In this document: positions 32,398 to 41,277 of the stretch, piece after piece | Layout of the letters: every line of letters begins with the position of its first letter | How positions within the stretch are numbered: position 1 is the first letter of the stretch | NCBI RefSeq assembly: GCF_042433955.1 | Contig: NZ_JBHLUH010000077.1 | Coordinates: 62,001 to 126,000 of the forward strand | Source of the DNA: Phytohabitans kaempferiae | GTDB taxonomy: Bacteria > Actinomycetota > Actinomycetes > Mycobacteriales > Micromonosporaceae | Reading direction: 5' to 3' | Length of the DNA: 64,000 nucleotides | Position numbers and translations under genes: made by a program | Notes under the pieces: generated by a model | The model's input: only the letters and a program-made list of their open reading frames with translations | The model's database searches: none | What the model was told of the DNA's origin: nothing

Positions 32398-33173
32398 GCC
32401 TGCGAGTCTCGCACCGGCGCGTACCGCTCGGCGAGGTAGTCCCGCCAGGTCCGCGTGCCGGTCGGCTCGGCGGTGGTGGTGAGCGCGCCGGTGCGCATCG
32501 CCTTGGCGGTGCGGCCTGGGAGGCGGAGCGAGAGCACGGGACGCCGCTTGCCCGTGGCCTGGAGCCAGGTGCGCACGATCTCCACCGAGCTTTGCACCTC
32601 CGGGCCGCCGTACTCCTCCACCTCGCGGCTCGGCCCGCTGGTCACGAGTGCGGCGAGGCGGTCGGCGACGTCGCGCGGGTCCACCAACTGCGCCGTGATC
32701 GCCGGGTCGGCGACGATCACGCCCAGCCGGCTTACCGGCGGGAGGAAGCGGTTATCCACAAGCTGTGGAAACTGTGTGGCCCGCAGGATCGACCAGGGCA
32801 CCGGGCCGGCCTGCACCACCTTCTCCGCCGCCAGCTTGTGCCGGTAGTACGGGAACGGGATGCGGTCGATGCCGACGATCGAGATGTAGACGACGTGCCG
32901 CACCCCGGCGGCGGCCGCGGCCGTGACGAGCCGGCGAGTACCGCCGACGTCGATCTCGGCGATCCTGCGGTACCTGGTCGCGGAGGCCAGGTGGACGACC
33001 GCGTCCACACCGGCCACCGCCTCGGCCACTCCATCGCCGGTAACCAAATCCGCCCGTACCCAGCCGGGGCGCGGTCGGCGGCTGGTGCCGCGCACCTCGT
33101 GGCCGTCCCGCTCCAGCCGAGGTACGACCGCCGTGCCGAGTACGCCGCTCGCTCCTGTCACGAGAACCCTCAT
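32394..33173 (-). CDS. NmrA/SDR-type NAD(P)-binding protein
   Basis: 259 residues, an extended-SDR fold. Seen: VTGASGVLGTAVVPRLERDG at the start (Rossmann glycines), DAVVHLAS, VGTRRLVTAAAAAGV-like stretch VGGTRRLVTAAAAAGVRHVV, and YYRHKLAAEKVV with a YxxxK pair. Such proteins act as redox sensors or nucleoside-sugar epimerase relatives; substrate unknown. Its coding sequence contains one exact DnaA box (TTATCCACA, 32752-32760). It overlaps the YbaK gene by four bases. Confidence 0.85.
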   Translation of the reverse strand: MRVLVTGASGVLGTAVVPRLERDGHEVRGTSRRPRPGWVRADLVTGDGVAEAVAGVDAVVHLASATRYRRIAEIDVGGTRRLVTAAAAAGVRHVVYISIVGIDRIPFPYYRHKLAAEKVVQAGPVPWSILRATQFPQLVDNRFLPPVSRLGVIVADPAITAQLVDPRDVADRLAALVTSGPSREVEEYGGPEVQSSVEIVRTWLQATGKRRPVLSLRLPGRTAKAMRTGALTTTAEPTGTRTWRDYLAERYAPVRDSQA

Positions 33174-33229
33174 GCCGTGGTGGACGAGTCACCACACGGG
33201 AATGTGACGGTACGGGCTTGACGCTCTTG

Positions 33230-33244
33230 GCTAATACTGTTAGC
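33230..33244. promoter_or_regulatory. Inverted repeat GCTAA / TTAGC before the hydrolase gene
   Basis: GCTAATACTGTTAGC overlaps a possible promoter (TTGACG at 33219-33224, TAGCTT at 33242-33247) ten bases before the ATG. It has the form of a repressor operator. Confidence 0.35.
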
Positions 33245-33253
33245 TTTTTGGCT

Positions 33254-34063
33254 ATGACTACTAGGTATCTGGATCGTGGCGAGGGCCGGATCGCGTACGA
33301 GGTGCGGGGAGACGGTCCGCTGATCGTGTGCGTGCCCGGCATGGGCGACCTCCGCTCCAGCTTCCGCTTCGCCGTCCCAGTGCTGGTCGACGCCGGCTAC
33401 CGCGTGGTCACGGTGGACCTGCGCGGGCACGGGGAGAGCGACGACGGCTTCAGTGCGTACGACGACCCGGCGCTCGCCTCCGACATCCGCGCGCTGGTCG
33501 CACACCTGGGCGGTGGGCCGGCGCTGCTGTTCGGCAACTCGATGGGCGCGGCCGGCTCGATCCTCGCCGCTGCCGAGGAGCCCGACCTGGTCGCCGGGCT
33601 GGCGCTGACCGGTCCGTGGGTCCGCGACCCCAGGCCCGGCCTCTTCATGCGGCTGGCCCAGCGCGTGATGCTGGTCAAGCCGTGGGGCCCGGCCGCGTGG
33701 CGCGCGTTCTACAAGACCCTCTACCCCGGCCGCCGCCCCGCCGACCTGGCCGCCCACCAGAGCCGCATCGGTGTCTCACTGCGCCGTGGCGACCACTGGC
33801 GATCGTTCCTGCGGACGGTCGTCACCAGCCACGCTCCGGTCGAGGCCCGTCTCGACGACGTGCGGGCGCCGACGCTGGTCATCATGGGCGAAAAGGACCC
33901 CGACTTTCCCGACCCGGCGGCCGAGGCCCGCTACGCGGCCGAGCGCCTGCGCGGCGAGGTCCTGCTGGTGCCGGAGTCTGGCCACTACCCGCAGGCCGAC
34001 TCGCCCGACGTGGTCAACCCGGCGGCGCTGGCGTTCGCCGCCAAGGTCTTCGCGCGGCCGTAG
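33254..34063 (+). CDS. Alpha/beta hydrolase
   Basis: 269 residues, alpha/beta-hydrolase fold. Seen: VVTVDLRGHGESDDG, the nucleophile elbow GNSMG with Ser98, an acidic segment APTLVIMGEKDPDFPDP carrying the Asp, and VPESGHYPQADSPD with the His. A mid-size cap domain (about 125-200) is rich in Arg/Trp. Substrate unknown. ATG at 33254 lies just past a promoter-like stretch with an inverted repeat; an ATG at 33218 would add 12 residues. Confidence 0.92.
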   Translation: MTTRYLDRGEGRIAYEVRGDGPLIVCVPGMGDLRSSFRFAVPVLVDAGYRVVTVDLRGHGESDDGFSAYDDPALASDIRALVAHLGGGPALLFGNSMGAAGSILAAAEEPDLVAGLALTGPWVRDPRPGLFMRLAQRVMLVKPWGPAAWRAFYKTLYPGRRPADLAAHQSRIGVSLRRGDHWRSFLRTVVTSHAPVEARLDDVRAPTLVIMGEKDPDFPDPAAEARYAAERLRGEVLLVPESGHYPQADSPDVVNPAALAFAAKVFARP

Positions 34064-34084
34064 CACGTGCTCGGCTGCCTGGCG

Positions 34085-34285
34085 CTGGGCCCAGCGCCGC
34101 GGCCTGCGCGGGGCCTCAGCGGCTCGCCGGGGTTTGGTGCGTGCCCTGACCTCAGCTCGCGGTCGGTGCTCAGTGCCCTGCGCGGGGCCTCAGCCCCTCG
34201 CCGGGGGCCTCAGTCGCGGGCCCGGTCCTCAGTCCCGGCCTGGTCCTCAGTCCCGGTGGAGGCCTCAGCTCGCGGGTCGGGGCGC
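34085..34285 (+). repeat. Degenerate CCTCAG repeat tract
   Basis: The hexamer CCTCAG, mostly in the context GGCCTCAG or GTCCTCAG, recurs about eight times at uneven 15-40 bp spacing, mixed with near-copies such as GTGCTCAG, CTCGCCGGGG and GCGCGGGGCCTCAG. It fills the gap between the hydrolase and methylase genes and reaches the methylase 3' end. No coding frame looks real. Confidence 0.6.
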
Positions 34286-34945
34286 CTCAGCGCTCCCGGC
34301 CGTGCCGAAGGTCAGGCAGTAGTCGTTGCTGATGCCTGGGAGCAGCGCATCCCAGCACAGAAACGTCTCCTGCTGGAGCACCAGGTGCCGGGAGATGACC
34401 CGCCCCATGTCCCAGGCGAGCGGCGTGATCACTCCGTCGTCCTCGACGTTGGCCACGTTGACGACCGCGTGCCCGCCGGGCCGCAGCAGCCCCGCCACCT
34501 GCCGGAAGATGTCGCCGATCTCCGCCAGGTATGCCACGTAGTCGCCGTCCAGCGTCTCGTAGGCGTTGAGCGGGTTTTCCGGATGGTCGGTAGCCGACAT
34601 GTACGGCGGCGAGGTCATGCACAGGTCGACCGGCCCGTCGACGAGCGCGGCGAGGTCGCGCGAGTCGCCCTGCACGACTGCGACCTCACCGCCGCTGAGC
34701 CGCCCCCGGATCAGCTCGACGCGCTCGGGGAGCAACTCCACGCCGATCGCCCGCCGGCCCATCCGCTCGGCCACGACAAGCGTGGTGCCGAAGCCGGCGA
34801 ACGGGTCGAGCACCAGGTCACCCGGTGACGTGAACTCCTCCAGCGCCGCCTCGACCAGGCTCTCGGGATAGTGGACGTCCTCGTCGGCGCCCTCTGGTCG
34901 CTCCGCGAACAGGTCAGCAACCCGGAGGTACAGCCACGGTTTCAC
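34265..34945 (-). CDS. Orphan DNA methyltransferase (TSPPY motif)
   Basis: 226 residues. The SAM-binding motif DPFAGFGTTLVVAERMGRRA (about 47-66) comes before the catalytic motif TSPPY (about 111-115), which favours N4-cytosine or N6-adenine methylation. No restriction endonuclease lies beside it and no target-recognition insertion is obvious. It may be a solitary methylase of the TRM11-like DNA-methylase group. GTG start at 34945. The 3' end is next to the CCTCAG tract. Confidence 0.88.
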   Translation of the reverse strand: MKPWLYLRVADLFAERPEGADEDVHYPESLVEAALEEFTSPGDLVLDPFAGFGTTLVVAERMGRRAIGVELLPERVELIRGRLSGGEVAVVQGDSRDLAALVDGPVDLCMTSPPYMSATDHPENPLNAYETLDGDYVAYLAEIGDIFRQVAGLLRPGGHAVVNVANVEDDGVITPLAWDMGRVISRHLVLQQETFLCWDALLPGISNDYCLTFGTAGSAEAPRPAS

Positions 34946-35175
34946 ACCCGTCAGTATCCGCGTACCGCGCGCCCATCACGCCGCCGGCCTTGCCGAGCGG
35001 CCCGCGGAGGTTGTCGAGCGCCATCCCGGCGGGCGTGGTCCACGCGACCCACGAGCGGACACGCTGGCCCAGTCGCGCTCGGCCGGCCCGGGGCCCGTTG
35101 ACGGCGTCCCCGCGCTGCTGAGTGTCTGGCGCCGGCTCAGCGACCTGCCACACAGCAGTACGTGGACTGCAACGC

Positions 35176-35208
35176 ATAGCGGGAGCGGCCCAAGGCCGCT
35201 CCCGCTAT
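35176..35208. terminator. 15-bp perfect hairpin between tRNA-Ala and methylase genes
   Basis: ATAGCGGGAGCGGCC pairs perfectly with GGCCGCTCCCGCTAT around a CAA loop, downstream of the leftward tRNA-Ala. No T run follows. The rest of the 34946-35338 gap shows no gene or further structure. Confidence 0.55.
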
Positions 35209-35338
35209 AACGTGTGCGTTTGCTCTGAAAGCCGCAGCGCGAACTACTCGCCCCTCAGCTAGGGGATCACTCGGCCGAAAGAACGAATCGGGACATAACC
35301 CACCATAGGGCACTCCCCTGGTTTCCACACGATCATGG

Positions 35339-35411
35339 TGGAGCCGAGGGGACTCGAACCCCTAACCCCTGCCTTGCAAAGGCAGTGCTCTGCCAGTTGA
35401 GCTACGGCCCC
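35339..35411 (-). tRNA. tRNA-Ala (anticodon TGC)
   Basis: Read on the minus strand, GGGGCCG pairs with CGGCTCC in the acceptor stem, and the anticodon arm CTGCC-TTTGCAA-GGCAG gives TGC. The T arm has GGTTCGAGTCC. 73 nt, discriminator A, CCA not encoded. It pairs with tRNA-Ile at 35618 and gyrA upstream, a common gyrA-side arrangement. Confidence 0.96.
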
Positions 35412-35439
35412 GCTGGCGGCGCAGCCGCCGAGGAGTGGA

Positions 35440-35568
35440 CTAGCGAAGGTCGGGCGCGGTGGTGGCCTCGTGCCACAGGGCGCGCTCGTCGTTGGACTCC
35501 TTGACCTTCTTGGCGATCAGGGCCGCCGCGCCGATCACACCGGCGACGATAAGGAGCTTCTTCCACAT
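35440..35568 (-). CDS. DLW-39 family small protein
   Basis: A 42-residue protein between two tRNA genes: MWKKLLIVAGVIGAAALIAK, then charged KVKESNDERALWHEATT-APDLR. A single membrane helix with a basic N-terminus and a charged C-terminal tail matches the DLW-39 family, known near gyrA in actinobacteria and of unknown role. ATG at 35568 with GAAGGGG upstream. Confidence 0.85.
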   Translation of the reverse strand: MWKKLLIVAGVIGAAALIAKKVKESNDERALWHEATTAPDLR

Positions 35569-35617
35569 TGGGGCGATCCCCTTCAGGTTGAGTTATCTCG
35601 GCCGGATCAATGCATGG

Positions 35618-35691
35618 TGGGGCTAGCTGGAATCGAACCAGCGACCTCAGAGTTATCAGCTCTGCGCTCTAACCGACTGAGCTATAGCCCC
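35618..35691 (-). tRNA. tRNA-Ile (anticodon GAT)
   Basis: The acceptor stem GGGGCTA pairs with TAGCCCC, the anticodon arm CAGAG-CTGATAA-CTCTG gives GAT, and the T arm is GCTGG-TTCGATT-CCAGC. 74 nt. It lies downstream of the gyrA and DUF3566 genes. Confidence 0.97.
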
Positions 35692-35780
35692 GCGCGTGCG
35701 ACGACGAGCAAGGTTACCGTACTCGGGAAGCTTCTCCCAAGTTGGGGCGCCCGCCACGCCGAGCGCCCCCGTTGTCCCGC

Positions 35781-36632
35781 TCAGTCCCGCTCTGCGAGGG
35801 TCAGTTCGACGCCGCCCACCAGGTCGGCACAGACGTTGTAGATGAACGCTCCGAGCGTGGCCAGCGCCGTGAAGAGCACGACGTTGACCGCTCCGATCAG
35901 CGCAGACGTGCCGATAACGCCCTTGGCCGTGATCCGGAAGGTGCTCCCGTTGTCGCCACCGCCGGCGCTCACCAGGTCGGAGAGGCTGGTGTTGACGCTC
36001 TCGAAGACGCCCATCGCGTCGAGCGCGAGGTAGAGCACACTCGTGGCGACGATCACGACGATGAAGAGCACCAGCGACACGGCGAACGAGAACTTCATGA
36101 CCGACCACGGGTCGATGCGCTTCACATTGAGCTTGGCCCGCCGCGGGCCGCGGGAGGCCGCGGACGCCACGGTGCTCCGGGCCGCGCGCACAGCCTCGCC
36201 GACCCGCGCCGCGCCCACCGCAGCCGCACCTGCCGCGCCCGCGCCGACCGTGCGCACCGAGGCGCCGCCCGCGGCGGCCCGCCCGGAGCCCGGCCTCGCC
36301 ACGCCCGGCGGCATGGTGGGCGCCGCTGACGCCGCTCCTGGGGTCGCCTGTGTCGCGCCCGCCGGCGGCGAACTCACCGGCGCCTTCCCCGCGGCCACCG
36401 GAGCGGTGGCCGGCGAGGCGGACTGGGGCTTTTGCCCCTCGGCCGGCGGCTGGTCGGGGGGCGGCGGCATGCCAGGAGCCCGAGTGAACTTCGGGGACGC
36501 TGCGTCAGCGGGGACTGCCGCCCGGCCCACGACCGCGCGGCCGGTCGCCGGTGTGCCGCTGGCGGCGGCCTCCTCCTCGACCGGGTTGGTCGAGGTCCCC
36601 GCAGCCCCCGACTTCGCCTGTGTCTCCGTCAT
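35781..36632 (-). CDS. DUF3566 membrane protein
   Basis: 283 residues. A long disordered Pro/Ala/Ser-rich cytoplasmic N-terminus (about 1-165) is followed by a DUF3566 domain (about 170-283): VKRIDPWSVMKFSFAVSLVL, then a second helix TSALIGAVNVVLFTALATLG. These proteins sit beside gyrA in most actinobacteria, and the mycobacterial equivalent lies next to cell-division genes. ATG at 36632; a TTG at 36635 would add one residue. It begins three bases after the gyrA stop. Confidence 0.92.
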   Translation of the reverse strand: MTETQAKSGAAGTSTNPVEEEAAASGTPATGRAVVGRAAVPADAASPKFTRAPGMPPPPDQPPAEGQKPQSASPATAPVAAGKAPVSSPPAGATQATPGAASAAPTMPPGVARPGSGRAAAGGASVRTVGAGAAGAAAVGAARVGEAVRAARSTVASAASRGPRRAKLNVKRIDPWSVMKFSFAVSLVLFIVVIVATSVLYLALDAMGVFESVNTSLSDLVSAGGGDNGSTFRITAKGVIGTSALIGAVNVVLFTALATLGAFIYNVCADLVGGVELTLAERD

Positions 36633-36635
36633 CAA

Positions 36636-39161
36636 CTAGTCCTGTTCGTCAGGCTCGTCGGCATTGCGAGCAATGGCCACGATGGTTACACCGTCTGGCA
36701 GGTCCATCAACTTGACCCCCATTGTGTTCCGATCGCGAGTGCGGCGTACAGGCTTCACCGGAGTCCGGATAACTCCACCGTTACTTGTGATAGCGAAGAG
36801 CTCGTCGTCCGGGTTGATGACGACCGCACCGACAAGTGCACCACGACGCTCGGTGATCTTCGCGGTCAACACGCCCTTGCCGCCACGACCCTGTACCGGA
36901 TACTCCTCGATCGGTGTCCGCTTCGCATACCCGCCGTTGGTGGCCACCAAAACATCCATGCCCTCGCGTACGACCTCCATGGCCAGCAACTCGTCGTCGT
37001 CACTGAACCGCATACCTATCACACCAGAGGTGGCGCGACCCATCGGACGGAGAGCTTCGTCGGTGGCGTTGAACCGGATCGCCTGGGCGTTCTTGGAAAC
37101 CAGCAGGAGGTCGTCCTGCGGGCCGGCGAGCGCGGCGCCGACCAGCTCGTCTTCGTCGCGAAGGTTGATGCCGATGATCCCGCCGCTGCGGTTGGAGTCG
37201 AACTCCTCCAGCCGGGTCTTCTTCACGAGCCCATTCTTGGTGGCGAGCACAAGGTAGGGCGCGACCTGGTAATTGGGGATCACGATCACCTGTGCGATGT
37301 GCTCCTCCGGCTGGAAGGCCAGCAGGTTGGCGACGTGCTGCCCCTTGGCCACGCGGCTCGCCTCGGGCAGCTCGTAGGCCTTGGCGCGGTAGACCCGCCC
37401 CTTGTTCGTGAAGAACAGCATCCAGGAGTGCGTCGAGGTGACGAAAAAGTGGCTGACGATGTCGTCCTGGCGGAGTGAAGCACCGCTCACCCCCTTGCCG
37501 CCCCGGCGCTGCGAGCGGTAAAGGTCGACCTTGGTGCGCTTCGCGTATCCGGTGCGGGTGATCGTGACCACCACGTCCTCGCGCGCGATGAGGTCTTCCA
37601 TCGAGACCTCGCCGTCAAACGGCACGATCTTGGTACGGCGGTCGTCGCCCCACTTGGCGACGATCTCGGCCAGCTCCTCCGAGATGATCTTCCGCTGGCG
37701 CTCGGGCTTGGCGAGGATGTCCTTGAGGTCGGCGATCTCCAGCTCGATCTTCGCCAGCTCGTCGATGATCTTCTGGCGCTCGAGGGCGGCCAGGCGGCGC
37801 AGCTGCATGTCGAGGATGGCCGTGGCCTGTACCTCGTCGATGTCGAGCAGCTGGATCAGGCCGGTGCGGGCCTCCTCAACGGTGGGCGAGCGCCGAATGA
37901 GCGCGATCACCTCGTCGAGCGCATCGAGCGCCTTGACCAGACCGCGCAGGATGTGCGCCCGCTCCTCCGCCTTGCGCAGCCGGAAGGCCGTGCGCCGGCG
38001 GATCACGTCGAGCTGGTGCTCCACGTAGTAACGGATGAACTGGGCCAGGTTGAGCGTGCGCGGCACCCCGTCGACCAGCGCCAGCATGTTGGCGCCGAAG
38101 GTCTCCTGGAGCTGCGTGTGCTTGTACAGGTTGTTGAGCACGACCTTCGCCACCGCGTCGCGCTTGAGCACGATCACGATGCGCATGCCCGTACGGCCGG
38201 AGGACTCGTCGCGGATGTCGGCGATGCCGGCGAGCTTGCCCTCCTTGACCAGCTCGGCGATCCGCTCGGCGAGGTTGTCCGGGTTGACCTGGTAGGGCAG
38301 CTCGGTGACGACGAGGCAGGCGCGCCCCTTCTTGTCCTCCTCGACCTCGACCACCGCGCGCATACGGATCGAGCCGCGACCGGTGCGGTAGGCGTCCTGG
38401 ATCGCGGCCATCCCGACGATCAGGCCATGCGTCGGGAAGTCGGGCCCCTTGACGATCTGGATCAGCTCGTCGAGCGTGGTGGCCTCGTCGGCGTCCGGGT
38501 GCTCCAGGCACCACTGCACCGCGGCGGCGATCTCCCGCAGGTTGTGCGGCGGGATCTTGGTCGCCATGCCGACCGCGATGCCCTCGGAGCCGTTGATCAG
38601 CAGGTTGGGGATCCGCGACGGCAGGATCGTGGGCTCCTTGGCCCGGCCGTCGTAGTTGTCCTGCATGTCGACGGTGTCTTCGTCGATGTCCCGCAGCATT
38701 TCCATGGCCAGCGGGTCAAGCTTGCACTCGGTGTACCGCATCGCGGCCGCCGGGTCGTTGCCGGGCGAGCCGAAGTTGCCGTTGCCGTCGACCAGGGGGT
38801 AACGCAGCGACCACGTCTGTGCCATCCGCACGAGCGCGTCGTAGATGGCCGAGTCGCCGTGGGGGTGGAACTGACCCATGACATCGCCGACGACCCGGGA
38901 GCACTTCACGTAGCCGCGGTCCGGACGGTAGCCCGAGTCGTACATCGCGTAGAGGATCTTGCGGTGCACCGGCTTGAGGCCGTCGCGCACGTCCGGCAGT
39001 GCCCGACCGACGATGACGCTCATCGCGTAGTCGAGGTAGGAGCGCTGCATCTCCACCTCGAGCCCGACCGGTTCGACCCGGAGGCGCTGGTTGCCGCCTT
39101 CGCCGTTTTCCTCGGCGTCGTTCGAGTCTTCCGGTTCGCTATCGAATGGAGTGTCCGTCAC
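36636..39161 (-). CDS. gyrA: DNA gyrase subunit A
   Basis: 841 residues. The breakage-reunion domain has AMRYTECKL with the active-site Tyr143, and the quinolone-determining segment HPHGDSAIYDALVRM with Ser104 and Asp108, the susceptible wild-type state. Six C-terminal beta-pinwheel blades follow, with the QRRGGKG GyrA box. The GTG at 39161 has AAGGG seven bases upstream; a TTG at 39167 has none. Minus-strand order gyrB, gyrA, DUF3566. Two DnaA boxes lie just upstream. Confidence 0.98.
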   Translation of the reverse strand: MTDTPFDSEPEDSNDAEENGEGGNQRLRVEPVGLEVEMQRSYLDYAMSVIVGRALPDVRDGLKPVHRKILYAMYDSGYRPDRGYVKCSRVVGDVMGQFHPHGDSAIYDALVRMAQTWSLRYPLVDGNGNFGSPGNDPAAAMRYTECKLDPLAMEMLRDIDEDTVDMQDNYDGRAKEPTILPSRIPNLLINGSEGIAVGMATKIPPHNLREIAAAVQWCLEHPDADEATTLDELIQIVKGPDFPTHGLIVGMAAIQDAYRTGRGSIRMRAVVEVEEDKKGRACLVVTELPYQVNPDNLAERIAELVKEGKLAGIADIRDESSGRTGMRIVIVLKRDAVAKVVLNNLYKHTQLQETFGANMLALVDGVPRTLNLAQFIRYYVEHQLDVIRRRTAFRLRKAEERAHILRGLVKALDALDEVIALIRRSPTVEEARTGLIQLLDIDEVQATAILDMQLRRLAALERQKIIDELAKIELEIADLKDILAKPERQRKIISEELAEIVAKWGDDRRTKIVPFDGEVSMEDLIAREDVVVTITRTGYAKRTKVDLYRSQRRGGKGVSGASLRQDDIVSHFFVTSTHSWMLFFTNKGRVYRAKAYELPEASRVAKGQHVANLLAFQPEEHIAQVIVIPNYQVAPYLVLATKNGLVKKTRLEEFDSNRSGGIIGINLRDEDELVGAALAGPQDDLLLVSKNAQAIRFNATDEALRPMGRATSGVIGMRFSDDDELLAMEVVREGMDVLVATNGGYAKRTPIEEYPVQGRGGKGVLTAKITERRGALVGAVVINPDDELFAITSNGGVIRTPVKPVRRTRDRNTMGVKLMDLPDGVTIVAIARNADEPDEQD

Positions 39162-39198
39162 AATCAAACCCTTATCAGACTAAAAGCCGCATTACACC

Positions 39199-39238
39199 TG
39201 TGGACAACGGCTGTGGAAATTGCAAAAGCTGTGGATAA
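39199..39238. promoter_or_regulatory. DnaA boxes between gyrB and gyrA
   Basis: TGTGGACAA (39199-39207) and TGTGGATAA (39230-39238) are exact boxes (complement of TTGTCCACA and TTATCCACA), with TGTGGAAAT between them. DnaA could regulate gyrA from here. Confidence 0.6.
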
Positions 39239-39333
39239 CCTTGTGGGCTCGGTCCGCGCCCGGCTCGCCGTGCCCCCTTCCGGCTCACCGTGCCGGCCCG
39301 ACTCCACCGCGGGCGGAGCCGGGCCGAGCTGCG

Positions 39334-41277
39334 CTAGATGTCCAGGAAGCGCACGTCCTTGGCGTTTCGCTGGATGAACGAGCGGCGGGCCTCCACGTCT
39401 TCGCCCATCAGGACGCTGAAGAGCTCGTCCGCCGTTGCGGCGTCGTCCAGGGTCACCTGACGCAGCGTACGGGTGCCCGGGTTCATCGTGGTGTCCCACA
39501 GCTCCGGGTAGTTCATCTCGCCGAGACCCTTGAACCGCTGGATGTCGTCCGGCTTGGCGTTGGGCTTCTTCTCCTGGCGCAGGCGGATCAGGCCGTCCCG
39601 CTCGCGGTCGGAGTACGCGTACTGCGCGTCGTCGCCCTTCTTGTTCCACTTGATCTTGTACAGCGGCGGGGCGGCCAGGTAGACGTGCCCCAGTTCGACC
39701 AGTGGCCGCATGAAGCGGAAGAGCAGCGTCAGCAGCAGGGTCTGGATGTGCTGGCCGTCGACGTCGGCGTCGGCCATCAGGATGATCTTGTGGTAGCGCA
39801 GCTTCTCGATGTCGAACTCTTCGTGCACACCGGTGCCGAGCGCGGTGATCAGCGACTGCACCTCGTTGTTCTTCAGCACCCGGTCGATCCGGGCCTTCTC
39901 CACGTTGAGGATCTTGCCGCGGATCGGGAGGATCGCCTGCGTGCGGGGGTCGCGGCCCTGCTTGGCCGAACCACCGGCGGAGTCGCCCTCGACGATGAAC
40001 ATCTCCGACTCGCGCGGGTCGGTCGACTGGCAGTCGGCCAGCTTGCCCGGCATCGAGCCGGACTCCAGCAGCGACTTGCGCCGGGCCAGCTTGCGCGCCT
40101 GGGCTGCGGCGATGCGCGCCCGAGCGGCGGCCGAAGCCTTCTGGATGATCGTCTTGGCCTCGGCGGGGTTGCGCTCGAACCAGTCGGTCAGCCATTCGTT
40201 GCAGACCCGCTGCACGAAGCTCTTCACCGGGGTGTTGCCGAGCTTGGTCTTGGTCTGACCCTCGAACTGCGGGTTGGCCAGCTTCACCGAGATGATCGCC
40301 GCGAGCCCTTCACGGATGTCTTCGCCGGAGAGCTTCTCGTCTCCCTTGAGCAGCTTCTTGTCCGCGCCGTACTTGTTGACCACGCTGGTCAGCGCCGCGC
40401 GAAAGCCCTCCTCGTGCGTGCCGCCCTCGTGCGTGTTGATCGTGTTGGCGAACGTGTAGACCGACTCGCCGTACGACTCGTTCCACTGCATGGCGATCTC
40501 GGCCGCCATGCCCTCCTCCTCGGCGCCGAACTCGATCACGGTCTTGTGGATCGCGCTCTTGGTCTGGTTGAGGTGGCGGACGAAGTCGGCGATACCGCCC
40601 TTGTAGAGGAACGTGACCTCGCGCGGCTTGCCGTCCTCCTCCAGCGTGCGCTCGTCGCGCAGGTGGATGGTGAGGCCGCGGTTGAGGAAGGCCATCTCCT
40701 GAAGCCGGCGGTAGATCGTCTCGAAGGCGAACTCCGTGGTCTCGAAGACCTGCGGGTCGGGCCAGAAGGCCACCGAGGAGCCACTGCGCGTGGTCGGCTC
40801 GCCCTTCTCCAGCGGGGAGGGCTTGGAGTCGCGGTACTGCTGGCGGTAGGTGAAGCCGTCCTTCCAGATCTCCAGCTCCATCCGCACCGAGAGCGCGTTG
40901 ACGACCGAGACGCCCACGCCGTGCAGGCCACCGGAGACCGCGTACGCCTTGCCGTCGAACTTGCCGCCGGCGTGCAGCACGGTCAGCGCCACCTCGACGC
41001 CGGGCTTCTTGAGCTTGGGGTGGAGGTCGACCGGGAAGCCACGGCCGTTGTCGACCACGCGCACCCCCCCGTCGGCGAGGAGGAACACGTCGATGGTGTC
41101 GCAGTAGCCGGCCAGCGCCTCGTCGACCGCGTTGTCGACGACCTCCCAGACCAGGTGGTGCAGACCCCGCTCACCGGTGGAGCCGATGTACATACCGGGG
41201 CGCTTGCGGACCGCCTCCAGGCCCTCCAGGACGGTAATCGACTCGGCGCCGTATTCCTGCTTCTTCTGCGCTGCCAC
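39334..41277 (-). CDS. gyrB: DNA gyrase subunit B
   Basis: 647 residues. The GHKL ATPase domain shows GMYIGSTGERGLHHLVWEVV, DNAVDEALAGYCD and ISGGLHGVG-like AVSGGLHGVGVSVVNALS. The transducer and a TOPRIM domain follow with EGDSAGGSAKQGRDPRTQAI, and the tail RFKGLGEMNYPELWDTTMN is typical. GTG at 41277 (VAAQKKQEYGAES) matches the family start; longer frames upstream have no similarity. The 41278-41849 stretch upstream shows no gene. Confidence 0.98.
   Translation of the reverse strand: MAAQKKQEYGAESITVLEGLEAVRKRPGMYIGSTGERGLHHLVWEVVDNAVDEALAGYCDTIDVFLLADGGVRVVDNGRGFPVDLHPKLKKPGVEVALTVLHAGGKFDGKAYAVSGGLHGVGVSVVNALSVRMELEIWKDGFTYRQQYRDSKPSPLEKGEPTTRSGSSVAFWPDPQVFETTEFAFETIYRRLQEMAFLNRGLTIHLRDERTLEEDGKPREVTFLYKGGIADFVRHLNQTKSAIHKTVIEFGAEEEGMAAEIAMQWNESYGESVYTFANTINTHEGGTHEEGFRAALTSVVNKYGADKKLLKGDEKLSGEDIREGLAAIISVKLANPQFEGQTKTKLGNTPVKSFVQRVCNEWLTDWFERNPAEAKTIIQKASAAARARIAAAQARKLARRKSLLESGSMPGKLADCQSTDPRESEMFIVEGDSAGGSAKQGRDPRTQAILPIRGKILNVEKARIDRVLKNNEVQSLITALGTGVHEEFDIEKLRYHKIILMADADVDGQHIQTLLLTLLFRFMRPLVELGHVYLAAPPLYKIKWNKKGDDAQYAYSDRERDGLIRLRQEKKPNAKPDDIQRFKGLGEMNYPELWDTTMNPGTRTLRQVTLDDAATADELFSVLMGEDVEARRSFIQRNAKDVRFLDI

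Noticed and set aside
34914..35177. An 87-codon minus-strand frame before the methylase
   Set aside because: No motif or ribosome-binding site, and low-complexity translation.
35339..35691. tRNA-Ala and tRNA-Ile as integration sites for a mobile element
   Set aside because: No integrase gene or direct repeat of the tRNA 3' end nearby.
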